From assembly GCA_964421595.1 (NCBI GenBank), contig CAYQXY010000018.1, positions 24,748 to 88,747 of the forward strand: a DNA stretch of 64,000 nucleotides, written 5' to 3'. Source of the stretch: PXAP01 sp964421595 (GTDB taxonomy: Bacteria; Bacteroidota; Bacteroidia; Bacteroidales; PUMT01). The translations under genes were made by a program, and so were the position numbers. A model generated the notes under the pieces. The model was not told the origin of the DNA, searched no databases, and saw nothing but the letters and a program-made list of their open reading frames with translations. Below, in pieces: positions 8,234 to 16,871 of this stretch; the stretch's first letter is position 1; the number at the start of each line of letters is the position of its first letter.

Positions 8234-8947
8234 ATGACCAGATTAAGTGTAAATATAAACAAAATTGCCACACTCAGAAATGCAAGAGGCGGAAATATAC
8301 CTGATGTGAGCAAAGCAGCCATTGATTGCCAGAGATTCGGAGCTCAGGGAATTACTGTGCATCCCAGGCCCGATGAAAGACACATAAGGTATCAGGATGT
8401 CAGGGAAATCAAAAAGATCATTAAAACAGAATTCAATATAGAGGGATATCCATCTGCTTCATTTAACGATCTTGTTGTCTCAGTTTTTCCTGACCAGGTT
8501 ACGCTGGTTCCCGATCCGCCCGATGCAATAACTTCAGATCAGGGTTGGGATACTGTGCGTCACCAGTCAATGTTAACAGATATTGTCGCCCTTTATCATT
8601 CGTATGGTATCCGGACCTCATTATTCACAGGTACAGATCATGTCCACATCGAGCATGCTAAGTTGACAGGTACTGATCGTATAGAATTATATACAGAACC
8701 TTATGCCAGGGATTACATTATAAACAGGGAAAAGGCAGTTGCACCATTTGCAAGTGCTGCCAGAGTGGCCGGTGAGCTGGGGCTCGGACTAAATGCAGGC
8801 CATGACCTGAATCTTGAAAATCTTAAATATTTCGTGCAGAATGTCAATGGCCTTTTAGAGGTTTCAATAGGACATGCCCTTATTGCTGATGCTTTATATT
8901 ACGGACTTGAGAATAGTATCCAGATGTATCTGCGACAGCTTGAATAA
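8234..8947 (+). CDS. pdxJ: Pyridoxine 5'-phosphate synthase
   Basis: Last step of de novo vitamin B6 synthesis: condenses 1-deoxy-xylulose 5-phosphate with 3-amino-2-oxopropyl phosphate. I chose the ATG at 8234 (237 residues), which gives the canonical N-terminus MTRLSVNINKIATLRNARGG; the frame is open further upstream but that part has no family match. Visible motifs: GITVHPRPDERHI, PDQVTLVPDPP and GLGLNAGHDLNLENL. Start and length agree with the family. It is divergent from the CBS-nadK operon. Confidence 0.95.
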   Translation: MTRLSVNINKIATLRNARGGNIPDVSKAAIDCQRFGAQGITVHPRPDERHIRYQDVREIKKIIKTEFNIEGYPSASFNDLVVSVFPDQVTLVPDPPDAITSDQGWDTVRHQSMLTDIVALYHSYGIRTSLFTGTDHVHIEHAKLTGTDRIELYTEPYARDYIINREKAVAPFASAARVAGELGLGLNAGHDLNLENLKYFVQNVNGLLEVSIGHALIADALYYGLENSIQMYLRQLE

Positions 8948-9153
8948 TGGCTGATGCTGACTTTACTATTCTGTAAAAAACAGTTGATTATTTTTAAAGA
9001 ATATTGCCTGTCTGTAATTTTTTGCCGGGGAGAATTCAGGTAGTCTGCAAGGTATTAACAATGTGATTTTAATCTGGTAAGCGAACAATTAATGCATATT
9101 ACTTGTCATTATATCAACGGATTTATGTCCGGAATCTATAATATGTATCTATT

Positions 9154-9975
9154 ATGAAACTATTTTACCGGAAGATGGGTTCCGGCCAGCCGCTTATAAT
9201 CCTTCATGGCCTTTATGGGTCGTCAGACAACTGGTTGAGCATTGGCCGGTCTCTTGCCGATGATTTTGAAGTTTACCTGGTTGATCAGCGTAATCATGGA
9301 AAATCCCCTCATGATGACATACACAATTATAAAGCTTTAAGGGATGATCTTCTTGAACTGATGGATGATGCCGGACTGGATAAAGCCATTTTAGCTGGTC
9401 ACTCGATGGGAGGGAAGACGGTTATGTGCTTTGCACGTCATTTCCCCGAAAGAGTAAAAAGTCTTGTAGTAATTGATATTGCTCCAAAATCCTACAAGAA
9501 AATGGCCAGGAATGCCTCGCCCAGCCACTATGATATAATCAGGGCAATGATAGATATGGATCCTTCCCGGGCATCAAGCCGTAGTGAAGCTGAAGCTATG
9601 CTGGGTGATGCTGTACCGCAGGAACGGATCAGAAAATTTATCATGAAAAACCTTGGTCGGGGTGACGATAAAAAATATTACTGGACAATCAATACCAGGG
9701 TTTTGCTAAGGGAACTGGATACCATCATGGGCGATAAGGATGACAGCTGTTTTGATTCCGGATCGCCTGTTAAAGGATTTCCGGTTTTATTTATAAGAGG
9801 GAAAAATTCACCCTATATTCTTGATGAGGATAAGGCTCAGATTACTAAGATTTTTCCTGCTGCCAGTTTTGAGATGATTCCCGGGGCCGGCCATTGGCTT
9901 CACGCAGAGCAACCTGAATACTTTCTAAAGGTGTTGAAAGATTTTGCCATAAATTCCCGGAACAATAATCCCTGA
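9154..9975 (+). CDS. Alpha/beta-fold hydrolase, YbfF-type esterase
   Basis: A 273-residue serine hydrolase without a signal peptide. Motifs in order: oxyanion-hole segment LHGLYGSSDNW, DQRNHGKS, nucleophile elbow GHSMGG (Ser84), and the catalytic histidine in PGAGHWLHAEQP (His247). The layout matches the short acyl esterases of the YbfF/abhydrolase 11 type. The substrate is unknown. It has its own upstream spacer of about 200 bp and meets the udk gene tail to tail. Confidence 0.85.
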   Translation: MKLFYRKMGSGQPLIILHGLYGSSDNWLSIGRSLADDFEVYLVDQRNHGKSPHDDIHNYKALRDDLLELMDDAGLDKAILAGHSMGGKTVMCFARHFPERVKSLVVIDIAPKSYKKMARNASPSHYDIIRAMIDMDPSRASSRSEAEAMLGDAVPQERIRKFIMKNLGRGDDKKYYWTINTRVLLRELDTIMGDKDDSCFDSGSPVKGFPVLFIRGKNSPYILDEDKAQITKIFPAASFEMIPGAGHWLHAEQPEYFLKVLKDFAINSRNNNP

Positions 9976-9990
9976 AAATTCCCGGGTACC

Positions 9991-10614
9991 TTATGTCAGC
10001 ATTTCATGCGTAAGGCTGTTCCGGATAATAGTAGTAAGAATATTAATTCCTACGGTATTATTTCCTCCCTGTGGTATTATAATATCTGCATATCTTTTGG
10101 TTGGCTCGATAAATTGCAGGTGCATTGGCTTAACGGTTTTTTCATACCGTTCAAGTACCTTGTCAACTGACCGGCCTCTTTCGTTAATATCCCTTGAGAT
10201 AACTCTGGCAAGTCTGTCATCGGCATCAGCATCAACAAAAACCTTGATGTCCATCAGGTCTCTTAAAATTTTACTTGTAAGGATCAGTATGCCTTCAATG
10301 ATGATTATCTGCCGGGGAATTATCTCGATTGTCTCCTTTGACCGGGTACATGTCAGATATGAATATACCGGCTGATCTATAGGCTTTCCTTCTTTCAGCA
10401 TCTCTACATGCCTGGCAAGAAGATTGAATTCCAGTGCACGGGGATGATCGAAATTGATTTCCTGTCTTACTGAAGGAGAGAGATGTGAATTATCCCGGTA
10501 ATAGGAATCCTGCGGAATTAATACCACTTTGTCTTCAGGAATACTTTCAATAATTTTTTTCACCACGGTGGTTTTTCCTGACCCTGTTCCCCCTGCAATT
10601 CCAACGATTAGCAT
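9991..10614 (-). CDS. udk: Uridine kinase
   Basis: Pyrimidine salvage kinase phosphorylating uridine and cytidine with ATP or GTP. I use the ATG at 10614 (207 residues), which starts MLIVGIAGGTGSGKTTVV with the Walker A motif at once; an upstream in-frame ATG at 10668 would add 18 residues without family support. Other signatures: IPQDSYYRD, NFDHPRALEF, GILILTSKILRDLMDIKVFVD, and a C-terminal half with RLARVISRDINERGRS. Convergent with the esterase gene. Confidence 0.93.
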   Translation of the reverse strand: MLIVGIAGGTGSGKTTVVKKIIESIPEDKVVLIPQDSYYRDNSHLSPSVRQEINFDHPRALEFNLLARHVEMLKEGKPIDQPVYSYLTCTRSKETIEIIPRQIIIIEGILILTSKILRDLMDIKVFVDADADDRLARVISRDINERGRSVDKVLERYEKTVKPMHLQFIEPTKRYADIIIPQGGNNTVGINILTTIIRNSLTHEMLT

Positions 10615-10974
10615 TTTGAATAAATTGATATTAAAATTATATTTATTTTTATGACCGGATATTCCCACAGATAAGTCATCTTATGGTATCTTTTAAGATG
10701 TCAAATTTATCATATTTTATAAAACCACCACCTTTGGAAGGAAGTAGTTGATTTTTTTTCTCATACAGATCTGTTTTATTTACAGTTATGGTAAAAAATA
10801 TTAAAGGATTCGGGATATAAGGCCGAAACTTTTATGCCGGTATAGCTCAACTCAAAAATGATTTCAGGAAACTTAACTATAAATAAGTAAACAAAGATCT
10901 ATTCAGGTAAGAATTCACGGGTTTAGAAAGTAACCCTGAAATTTCCTTAAATTGTATTAAATTTGACAATTCTT
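10615..10974. other. Intergenic region between udk and manA
   Basis: About 360 bp between divergently oriented genes. It contains an imperfect hairpin, CATCTTA at 10678-10684 against TAAGATG at 10694-10700, that could be an operator or the base of an RNA hairpin. I see no TAnnTTTG box that I would trust, no RNA gene and no coding frame with family resemblance. Confidence 0.5.
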
Positions 10975-11955
10975 ATGAGCACATTGTATCCTTTGAAATT
11001 TAAGCCGATCCCCCGCGAGATGGTATGGGGGGGGAGCAAACTGCAAAAACTTTACAACAAGTCATTTCCTGCCGATTCCAAAATCGGAGAAAGCTGGGAA
11101 ATATCCGGTATCGGGGGCGCCATATCCATCGTTGAAAACGGACATCTGGAGGGCAATAACCTGCAGGAGCTTATTGAGATTTATATGGGAGACCTTATTG
11201 GTGAAAAGGTTTTTGAAAAATATGGTATAGAGTTTCCCTTATTGATCAAGCTGATTGATGCAACCGATGACCTGTCAATTCAGGTGCATCCTGACGACCA
11301 GCTTGCGGCCCGGCGTCACAATAGTTTCGGCAAAACAGAAATGTGGTATGTGCTGGAAGCAGAGCCGGATGCCGAATTGATTGCCGGGTTTAACCGGGAA
11401 GTAAATGCCGGGGTTTACAAAGAGAAATTAAAAAGCGGCAAGCTTCTTGAATTAATGAATATTGAAAAAGTTCAGCCAGAAGATGTTTACTTTATACCGG
11501 CCGGAAGGGTGCATGCAATAAGAAAGGGAATTGTACTTGCCGAGATACAGCAGACATCAGATATAACATACAGGATCTATGACTGGGACAGACTCGATGA
11601 TAAAGGAAATTCCAGGCAATTACATATTGATGAGGCAATGGAAGCTATTGATTTTGGTTTCCATGACGATTACAGGACAATTGCCGCTAATGATCTGAAC
11701 GTGCCTGTATTGCTGGCTGACTGCGAATATTTTACTGTAAACCGTATCAGGTTTGATAAGAAAGTTGTAAGGGATTATATACTTATTGATTCCTTTATAA
11801 TATATATATGCACCGGGGGTGAGTTCAACCTTGCCTGGGGAAATGAATCTGTTGGTATAAAAAAGGGAGAGACTGTTCTTATCCCTGCCGATCTTGTGGA
11901 GGTCACCTTAACCCCTAAGGAATCTGCCTGTTTGCTGGAAGTTTATATAAAATAA
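10975..11955 (+). CDS. manA: Mannose-6-phosphate isomerase, class I
   Basis: Zinc-dependent interconversion of fructose 6-phosphate and mannose 6-phosphate, feeding GDP-mannose and glycan synthesis. The ATG at 10975 (326 residues) gives the usual short-form N-terminus MSTLYPLKFKPIPREMVWGG. Metal-binding and active-site segments are visible: IQVHPDDQLA, KTEMWYVLEAEPDAELIAGF and YFIPAGRVHAI, in a cupin framework. The length fits the short Bacteroidota/Firmicutes class. It is followed after 24 bp by engB. Confidence 0.94.
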   Translation: MSTLYPLKFKPIPREMVWGGSKLQKLYNKSFPADSKIGESWEISGIGGAISIVENGHLEGNNLQELIEIYMGDLIGEKVFEKYGIEFPLLIKLIDATDDLSIQVHPDDQLAARRHNSFGKTEMWYVLEAEPDAELIAGFNREVNAGVYKEKLKSGKLLELMNIEKVQPEDVYFIPAGRVHAIRKGIVLAEIQQTSDITYRIYDWDRLDDKGNSRQLHIDEAMEAIDFGFHDDYRTIAANDLNVPVLLADCEYFTVNRIRFDKKVVRDYILIDSFIIYICTGGEFNLAWGNESVGIKKGETVLIPADLVEVTLTPKESACLLEVYIK

Positions 11956-11979
11956 TTTAAGAGTACTAAAAACATTATA

Positions 11980-12588
11980 ATGTTGATAAAAAGCGCTGAA
12001 TTTGTCAAAAGCTCAGCAAAGGCAGATCAATGCCCTCCACCTGAATTCCCCGAATATGCCTTTATTGGCAGNNNNNNNNNNAATGTCGGGAAATCGTCAG
12101 TAATAAATATGCTGACGGGGAAAAAAAACCTTGCCAAGACATCGTCTACCCCGGGTAAGACCAGACTTATTAACCATTTTCTTATAAACAAGGAATGGTA
12201 CCTGGTCGACCTTCCCGGGTATGGATACGCTCGTGCTCCTGAAAAAATGAGACGGGAATTCAGTCTGCTGATCAGCCATTATATTGAAGGCAGAGCCAAC
12301 CTGGTCTGCCTGTTCCTTCTTATCGATATACGTCATTCTCCTCTTGCTCCGGATATTGCTTTTATGGAATCGCTTGGTGAAAAAGGTATACCGTTTGTGA
12401 TTGTATTTACAAAATGTGATAAATTAACTGCCAGTCAGTTACAGCGCAAAGAGAATGCTTACCTTGAACATCTGAAGATAACCTGGGAAACATTGCCTCC
12501 ATGGTTCAGGACTTCAGCTTTGAAAGTTACCGGCAAGAGTGAGATACTGGAGTTTATTAATCAGACAAATGCGAAGATTAAAAGCTGA
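11980..12588 (+). CDS. engB: Ribosome biogenesis GTPase EngB/YsxC, with assembly gap in P-loop
   Basis: Essential GTPase of the TrmE-Era-EngA-YihA-Septin group, involved in large ribosomal subunit assembly. Readable motifs: NVGKSS (rest of G1), STPGKTRLIN (G2), DLPGYGYA (G3), FTKCDK (G4) and TSALK (G5). Ten N at 12072-12081 replace the first part of the P-loop. As written the frame stays open, but it puts six residues plus GKS after the conserved Gly where the G-x4-GKS P-loop allows only four, so the N run is two codons too long. The true gene is probably intact and about 200 residues. Confidence 0.9.
   Translation: MLIKSAEFVKSSAKADQCPPPEFPEYAFIGXXXXNVGKSSVINMLTGKKNLAKTSSTPGKTRLINHFLINKEWYLVDLPGYGYARAPEKMRREFSLLISHYIEGRANLVCLFLLIDIRHSPLAPDIAFMESLGEKGIPFVIVFTKCDKLTASQLQRKENAYLEHLKITWETLPPWFRTSALKVTGKSEILEFINQTNAKIKS
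12072..12081. other. Assembly gap (10 N)
   Basis: A run of ten undetermined bases inside engB. The consensus GRSNVGKS predicts only four missing bases here (the rest of an AGN Arg codon plus one Ser codon), so the gap is a placeholder rather than a measured length. Confidence 0.95.
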
Positions 12589-12635
12589 GATAAACTTTTA
12601 TGTGACTCCTGTTTCCATTTTCCTTGAATAATAAT

Positions 12636-12643
12636 TACTTTTG
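12636..12643 (+). promoter_or_regulatory. Bacteroidota-type -7 promoter box for prs
   Basis: TACTTTTG matches TAnnTTTG, 36 bp before the prs ATG. No well-spaced -33 element is obvious. Confidence 0.4.
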
Positions 12644-12679
12644 CAATCTTAAAATAAAACAATAAAAGATAATTCTGAT

Positions 12680-13618
12680 ATGCCCAACAAAGCCCCGATT
12701 AAGTTTTTTGCAGGTAAAGCCTCAATGCATCTTGCAGAAAAAATTGCCAGCAGTTACGGCATGGAACTTGGCAAATCATCTGTTACCGAGTTCAGCGACG
12801 GGGAGTTTCAGCCCTGCTTCGAAGAATCGGTGAGGGGATGTGTAGTATTCATAATCCAGTCTACATACCCACCCTCTGACCATCTCTTTGAGTTATTGCT
12901 CATGATTGACGCCGCCAAACGCGCTTCAGCCTACAAGGTGGTTGCAGTTATACCTTACCTTGGCTTTGGGCGGCAGGACAGGAAGGATAAACCAAGAGTT
13001 TCCATTGGAGCCAAACTTGTGGCTGACCTGCTTTCAAAAGCGGGAGTTTCCAGGGTAATGACTATGGATCTGCACGCCGACCAGATACAGGGATTCTTTG
13101 ATGTTCCTGTTGATCATCTTTATGCCTCTTCGATATTTGTTCCATATGTACGGGATATGGGACTTGACGATCTTGTTATCGCTGCCCCGGATATGGGTGG
13201 TACAAAAAGATCAAACGCCTATTCCCGTTTTCTGAATTCAGAAATGGTTATATGTTACAAACTCAGGAAAAAGGCCAATTTTGTTGATGAAATTACTATA
13301 ATTGGCGACGTTAAAGATAAAAATGTAGTGATTGTTGACGATATGATCGACACTGCCGGAACAATGTTGCTTGCCGCCGATCTTATGATGCAAATGGGTG
13401 CCAGATCGGTCAGGGCGGTAGCTACTCATCCCGTTTTATCCGGTGACGCGATTGAAAAAATTGAAAAATCACAAATACAGCAGGTGGTAGTAACCGACAC
13501 TATACCGCATAGTTTCAAGTCTGATAAAATAGTGGTGCTGACAGTTGCTGATCTGTTTGCAACGGTGATTGACAAAGTTTATAATTATCAGTCAATCAGT
13601 TCCACATTTATTGTTTAA
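12680..13618 (+). CDS. prs: Ribose-phosphate pyrophosphokinase (PRPP synthase)
   Basis: Makes PRPP from ribose 5-phosphate and ATP for nucleotide, His and Trp synthesis. The 312 residues match family length. Visible motifs: FSDGEFQP, the ATP-loop segment GFGRQDRKDKPR, MDLHADQIQGFFDVPVDHLYA around the metal-binding His, and the PRPP loop VVIVDDMIDTAGT. The region after the PRPP loop is complete. It lies between engB and rplY and appears to have its own promoter and a separate promoter downstream. Confidence 0.96.
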   Translation: MPNKAPIKFFAGKASMHLAEKIASSYGMELGKSSVTEFSDGEFQPCFEESVRGCVVFIIQSTYPPSDHLFELLLMIDAAKRASAYKVVAVIPYLGFGRQDRKDKPRVSIGAKLVADLLSKAGVSRVMTMDLHADQIQGFFDVPVDHLYASSIFVPYVRDMGLDDLVIAAPDMGGTKRSNAYSRFLNSEMVICYKLRKKANFVDEITIIGDVKDKNVVIVDDMIDTAGTMLLAADLMMQMGARSVRAVATHPVLSGDAIEKIEKSQIQQVVVTDTIPHSFKSDKIVVLTVADLFATVIDKVYNYQSISSTFIV

Positions 13619-13625
13619 AGTTTAC

Positions 13626-13633
13626 TATATTTG
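13626..13633 (+). promoter_or_regulatory. Bacteroidota-type -7 promoter box for rplY
   Basis: TATATTTG matches TAnnTTTG and lies 92 bp before the rplY ATG, immediately after the prs stop. It implies an mRNA leader of roughly 85 nt for rplY, long enough for a regulatory structure. An AATGGTG segment and a CACCCATT segment could pair imperfectly in this leader. Confidence 0.4.
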
Positions 13634-13724
13634 CACCTCCAAAATTTACAGCCAATGGTGTGATGGAGTAATGGAGAGATCCGGAACTAAGTAGCACCCA
13701 TTATTAATTGTTAAATTTAATCAA

Positions 13725-14390
13725 ATGAAGTCGTTAGAAGTTAAATGCAGTCTGCGTGAAGCAACAGGTAAAAAGAATTCCAAAAATCTCAGAAAACAGG
13801 GGATGGTTCCCTGTGTATTATATGGAGGTGGTGAAAATGTTCATTTTCTTGCTCCTGAGAATGACTTCAGGCATCTGGTATATACTCCGAATGCATATCT
13901 TGTAAAACTTGATATTGACGGTAAAGAATATAAATGTGTATTGCACGAAATACAATTTCATCCTGTAACTGACAAGATACTCCATATGGATTTCTATCAG
14001 GTATTTGATGACAAATATGTTTCCATTCATGTTCCTGTTCAGCTCAATGGTGTGCCTGAGGGCGTAAAACAGGGCGGAAAGCTGAGTCTTGAGTCAAGGA
14101 GAATAAAGGCCCGTGCATTGCCAGGAGATCTTCCGGATATTTTACAAATAGATGTATCAAAAATAGGGTTGGGTAAATCTATTAAGGTTAATGATTTAAG
14201 TTTTAAGGGTATTCAGCTTCTTGATTCTCCGAATACTGTTATTGCTTCAGTTAAACTGACACGTGCAGCCCGCGGATTGACAGTTGAGGAAGAAGCTGCA
14301 GAAGCAGAGGCTGAAGCTGCTGCTGAAGCAGGAGAAACTGAAGATGCTGCATCTGAAGGTGGCGCTGATGATTCTCAGAAGGAGAGTTAA
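13725..14390 (+). CDS. rplY: 50S ribosomal protein L25, CTC form
   Basis: 5S rRNA-binding ribosomal protein. The 221 residues consist of the L25 domain (about 1-95, with GKKNSKNLRKQGMVPCVLYGG), the TL5/CTC C-terminal beta domain (about 100-190) and a low-complexity Ala/Glu tail (about 190-221) typical of the long form. Downstream is pth after about 200 bp; the rplY-pth pairing is widespread in bacteria. Confidence 0.95.
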   Translation: MKSLEVKCSLREATGKKNSKNLRKQGMVPCVLYGGGENVHFLAPENDFRHLVYTPNAYLVKLDIDGKEYKCVLHEIQFHPVTDKILHMDFYQVFDDKYVSIHVPVQLNGVPEGVKQGGKLSLESRRIKARALPGDLPDILQIDVSKIGLGKSIKVNDLSFKGIQLLDSPNTVIASVKLTRAARGLTVEEEAAEAEAEAAAEAGETEDAASEGGADDSQKES

Positions 14391-14588
14391 TACAGTATTT
14401 TGACCTGGCCTGCTTATTTTTATATAGCCAGTTACAGGGGAATCAATTCCTTTTTACATAAGTGAATTTCCTGTTTGCCGGGGGTAAAAAGCAATGTATA
14501 AAAAATACTTCAGGTGTGATCAATCAGGTGCAACTGCAGATATTGATTAACCTGTTATATCGAATATGATATATATTATATTATTCGG

Positions 14589-15152
14589 ATGAAGTATCTG
14601 ATTGCAGGACTTGGGAATTTTGGTGAAGAATATACCAATACAAGACATAATACAGGATTTATGATATTGGATGCGCTGGCAGGGGCATCCAATATTTCTT
14701 TTAAGGATAAGCGGTACGGTTTTGTAGCTGATTATAAATACAAAGCACGAACCTGCGTTTTACTTAAACCCAGCACTTATGTGAACCTGAGCGGAAGGGC
14801 TGTAAATTACTGGTTGCAGAAGGAGAAAATTCCGGTTGAAAATTTACTTGTTATTGTTGATGACCTTGCCCTTCCTTTTGGAACGATCCGCTTAAGATCA
14901 AAAGGGGGTGATGGAGGGCACAACGGGTTATTCAATATTAATCAGGTGCTCGGAAGGCAGGATTATGCACGATTGCGATTTGGTATCGGTGGTGAATTCA
15001 GGAATGGTGAACAGGTAAATTATGTTCTTGGCGAATTGAGTCCTGAAGAAAAAATCAACCTAGGCGAGAGTATGGACAAAGTGGTAGCGTCAATTCACAG
15101 TTTTGTGACATTAGGAATTGAGCGGACCATGAACCTGTACAATAAGAAATAA
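14589..15152 (+). CDS. pth: Peptidyl-tRNA hydrolase
   Basis: Releases peptides from prematurely dissociated peptidyl-tRNAs. 187 residues, normal length. N-terminal AGLGNFGEEYTNTRHNTGF contains the catalytic histidine and the conserved Asn; further motifs are LLKPSTYVNLSGRAV, VVDDLALPFGTIRLR and GGDGGHNGL. Standard partner of rplY. Confidence 0.96.
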   Translation: MKYLIAGLGNFGEEYTNTRHNTGFMILDALAGASNISFKDKRYGFVADYKYKARTCVLLKPSTYVNLSGRAVNYWLQKEKIPVENLLVIVDDLALPFGTIRLRSKGGDGGHNGLFNINQVLGRQDYARLRFGIGGEFRNGEQVNYVLGELSPEEKINLGESMDKVVASIHSFVTLGIERTMNLYNKK

Positions 15153-15224
15153 CCATCTTTTTAATGATTGCCGCAAATTTCTCATTGAGAATAGATCAAT
15201 ATTTTACTACCTTACAATTCAATT

Positions 15225-15923
15225 ATGGAAGGTACAGGTAAAAATATTTTGTTTTTTTCCCAGTTTAATGCTGAGGTACATAAAGTTGCCAGCATATTGC
15301 AAGCCCGTAACTATAATGTGGTTACCGTAGCTTCCCTTACTGAATTATTGGGGGTATCCGATCTTGCTGAATTTGACCTGGCTGTTCTCGGATTGGCTCC
15401 GGAGCAGGGAATTATAACAGACTTTTCTGCCAGCATAAGAAGTATTTGCCACGTGCCGGTTTTGTTTATATTTCCTTCAGGCTCCAGTCCGTCATATCTT
15501 ACCCGGATAAAAGGCTGTGGCGATGATTTTCTGCTCTTGCCTGTCCGCGATGAAGAAGTTGCCTTGCGTTGTGAACTTCTTATTTCCTGTCATTCCAGGC
15601 AGACGAGCCAAAACGAGTCAGCAAGATTTTCGATTGGCAGCATGAGTTTTGACTTTAAGAATCAGGTTCTTCATACAAGTAAGGGTATTAAAAATCTTAC
15701 CAGGATCGAGGCTCAGCTGCTTCACCTTCTTTGTCTTCACAGAAACAGGGTATTACCACGTGAAATTGCACTGGAAGCAATCTGGGGGGAAAATGATTAT
15801 TTCAAATCACGAAGCATGGATGTTTATGTGGCAAAACTCCGAAAATTGTTCGTAAACGAGAAATTAGTATCCATATCTAATATACATAAGGTTGGATTCA
15901 GACTGAATATTAATGAAACTTAG
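15225..15923 (+). CDS. OmpR/PhoB-type regulator with degenerate receiver domain
   Basis: A 232-residue DNA-binding regulator. The C-terminal part (about 135-232) is a winged helix of the OmpR type: LTRIEAQLLHLLCLHRNRVLPR, an SRSMDVYVAKLRK recognition-helix region and HKVGFRL at the wing. The N-terminal 120 residues have receiver-like length and strand-helix rhythm but lack the phosphorylation chemistry. The acidic pair is SQ (ILFFSQF), the phospho-acceptor Asp is Gly (LAVLGLA), and the conserved Lys is Leu (DFLLLPV). It is therefore likely to act without phosphorylation. No histidine kinase is nearby. It lies between pth and the Hsp15-like gene, with the latter starting 2 nt after its stop. 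Confidence 0.85.
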   Translation: MEGTGKNILFFSQFNAEVHKVASILQARNYNVVTVASLTELLGVSDLAEFDLAVLGLAPEQGIITDFSASIRSICHVPVLFIFPSGSSPSYLTRIKGCGDDFLLLPVRDEEVALRCELLISCHSRQTSQNESARFSIGSMSFDFKNQVLHTSKGIKNLTRIEAQLLHLLCLHRNRVLPREIALEAIWGENDYFKSRSMDVYVAKLRKLFVNEKLVSISNIHKVGFRLNINET

Positions 15924-15924
15924 G

Positions 15925-16323
15925 ATGGCAGAACAAGGACTTCTGAAACCTGATATGAGAGCTGACAAGTGGCTGTGGGCCGTAAGATTATTTAAAACCC
16001 GCAGCCTTTCGGCTGAGGCCTGCAGAAAAGGCAGGGTATTAATTGGTGATATAATAGTTAAGCCTTCAAGGGTTCTCAGGGTGGGAGACATTATCAGTCT
16101 GCGACGCCCTCCTTCAGTTTATACTTATAAGGTTATCGGACTGGTTGACAAGCGACAGCCTGCCAAACTTGTCGGCGAATATCTTGAAGACCTTACTCCT
16201 GCTGAAGAAAAAGAGAAAGCGCTGCATAAAAATTTACTGGTTTTTGCTAAACGTGACCGTGGTACAGGCCGGCCGACAAAAAGGGAGAGAAGGAATATTG
16301 ACAGACTGAATGACAGCGATTAA
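15925..16323 (+). CDS. S4-domain RNA-binding protein, Hsp15 family
   Basis: Small RNA-binding protein (132 residues from the ATG at 15925) with an N-terminal S4 domain: MRADKWLWAVRLFKTRSLSAE followed by GRVLIGDIIVKPSRVLRVGD. The basic C-terminal tail ends in TGRPTKRERRNIDRL. The layout matches Hsp15 (HslR), which in E. coli rescues 50S subunits carrying nascent chains; that role fits its neighbours pth and rplY. A second possible start at 15913 overlaps the upstream stop codon. Confidence 0.88.
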   Translation: MAEQGLLKPDMRADKWLWAVRLFKTRSLSAEACRKGRVLIGDIIVKPSRVLRVGDIISLRRPPSVYTYKVIGLVDKRQPAKLVGEYLEDLTPAEEKEKALHKNLLVFAKRDRGTGRPTKRERRNIDRLNDSD

Positions 16324-16337
16324 AAACGGAAATTAAA

Positions 16338-16871
16338 ATGCTTATTGCAAGGGAGAAAAGGAAATCTAACATAGCCGAATACATATTATATATGTGGCAG
16401 GTGGAAGATACCATCAGGGCTTTTGGATTTGACACCGGCCGGTTGTACAGGGAATTGATCAGCAGCTTTGAACAGCCTCCCGATATTCTTCAGGAAATAC
16501 GTGAGTGGTATGAAAACATTGCTGCTCATATGATTAATGAAAAAGTAGAACAGTCAGGTCATATCCAGTCTGTTAAAAATGTTGTCAATGAATTGTATGA
16601 TTTCCATTTGTATCTTTTGCAGCAGCCCGGAGAGTCAGTCTATTCAAACCTTTATGCAGAGGTGAAGCCTGTAGTGGAAGAGATCAGGAAAGGACAGGCA
16701 ACAAATGATTTAGAGAGCTGCCTGAACGTTATATATATTTATATGATGATGCGTCTTCAAAAGAAACCAGTCAGCAAGGAAACCGGGGAGGCTATCAGAT
16801 TGTTTGTCAGGTTTCTTGCAATTCTTAGTGCCAGGTTCAAAGTTTATGAGGAAGGTGAGCAAACTGTTTAA
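16338..16871 (+). CDS. DUF4924 family protein
   Basis: A 177-residue, mostly helical cytoplasmic protein whose N-terminus (MLIAREKRKSNIAEYILYMWQ) is characteristic of DUF4924, a Bacteroidota-restricted family of unknown function. No catalytic motif, signal peptide or membrane segment is visible. It follows the Hsp15-like gene by 14 bp and is probably co-transcribed with it. It overlaps the convergent DUF2279 gene by 4 bp at the stop codons. Confidence 0.8.
   Translation: MLIAREKRKSNIAEYILYMWQVEDTIRAFGFDTGRLYRELISSFEQPPDILQEIREWYENIAAHMINEKVEQSGHIQSVKNVVNELYDFHLYLLQQPGESVYSNLYAEVKPVVEEIRKGQATNDLESCLNVIYIYMMMRLQKKPVSKETGEAIRLFVRFLAILSARFKVYEEGEQTV

Noticed and set aside
10678..10700. CATCTTA/TAAGATG inverted repeat as a terminator
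   Set aside because: It lies before a divergent pair rather than after a gene end and has no T run; kept only as a possible operator.
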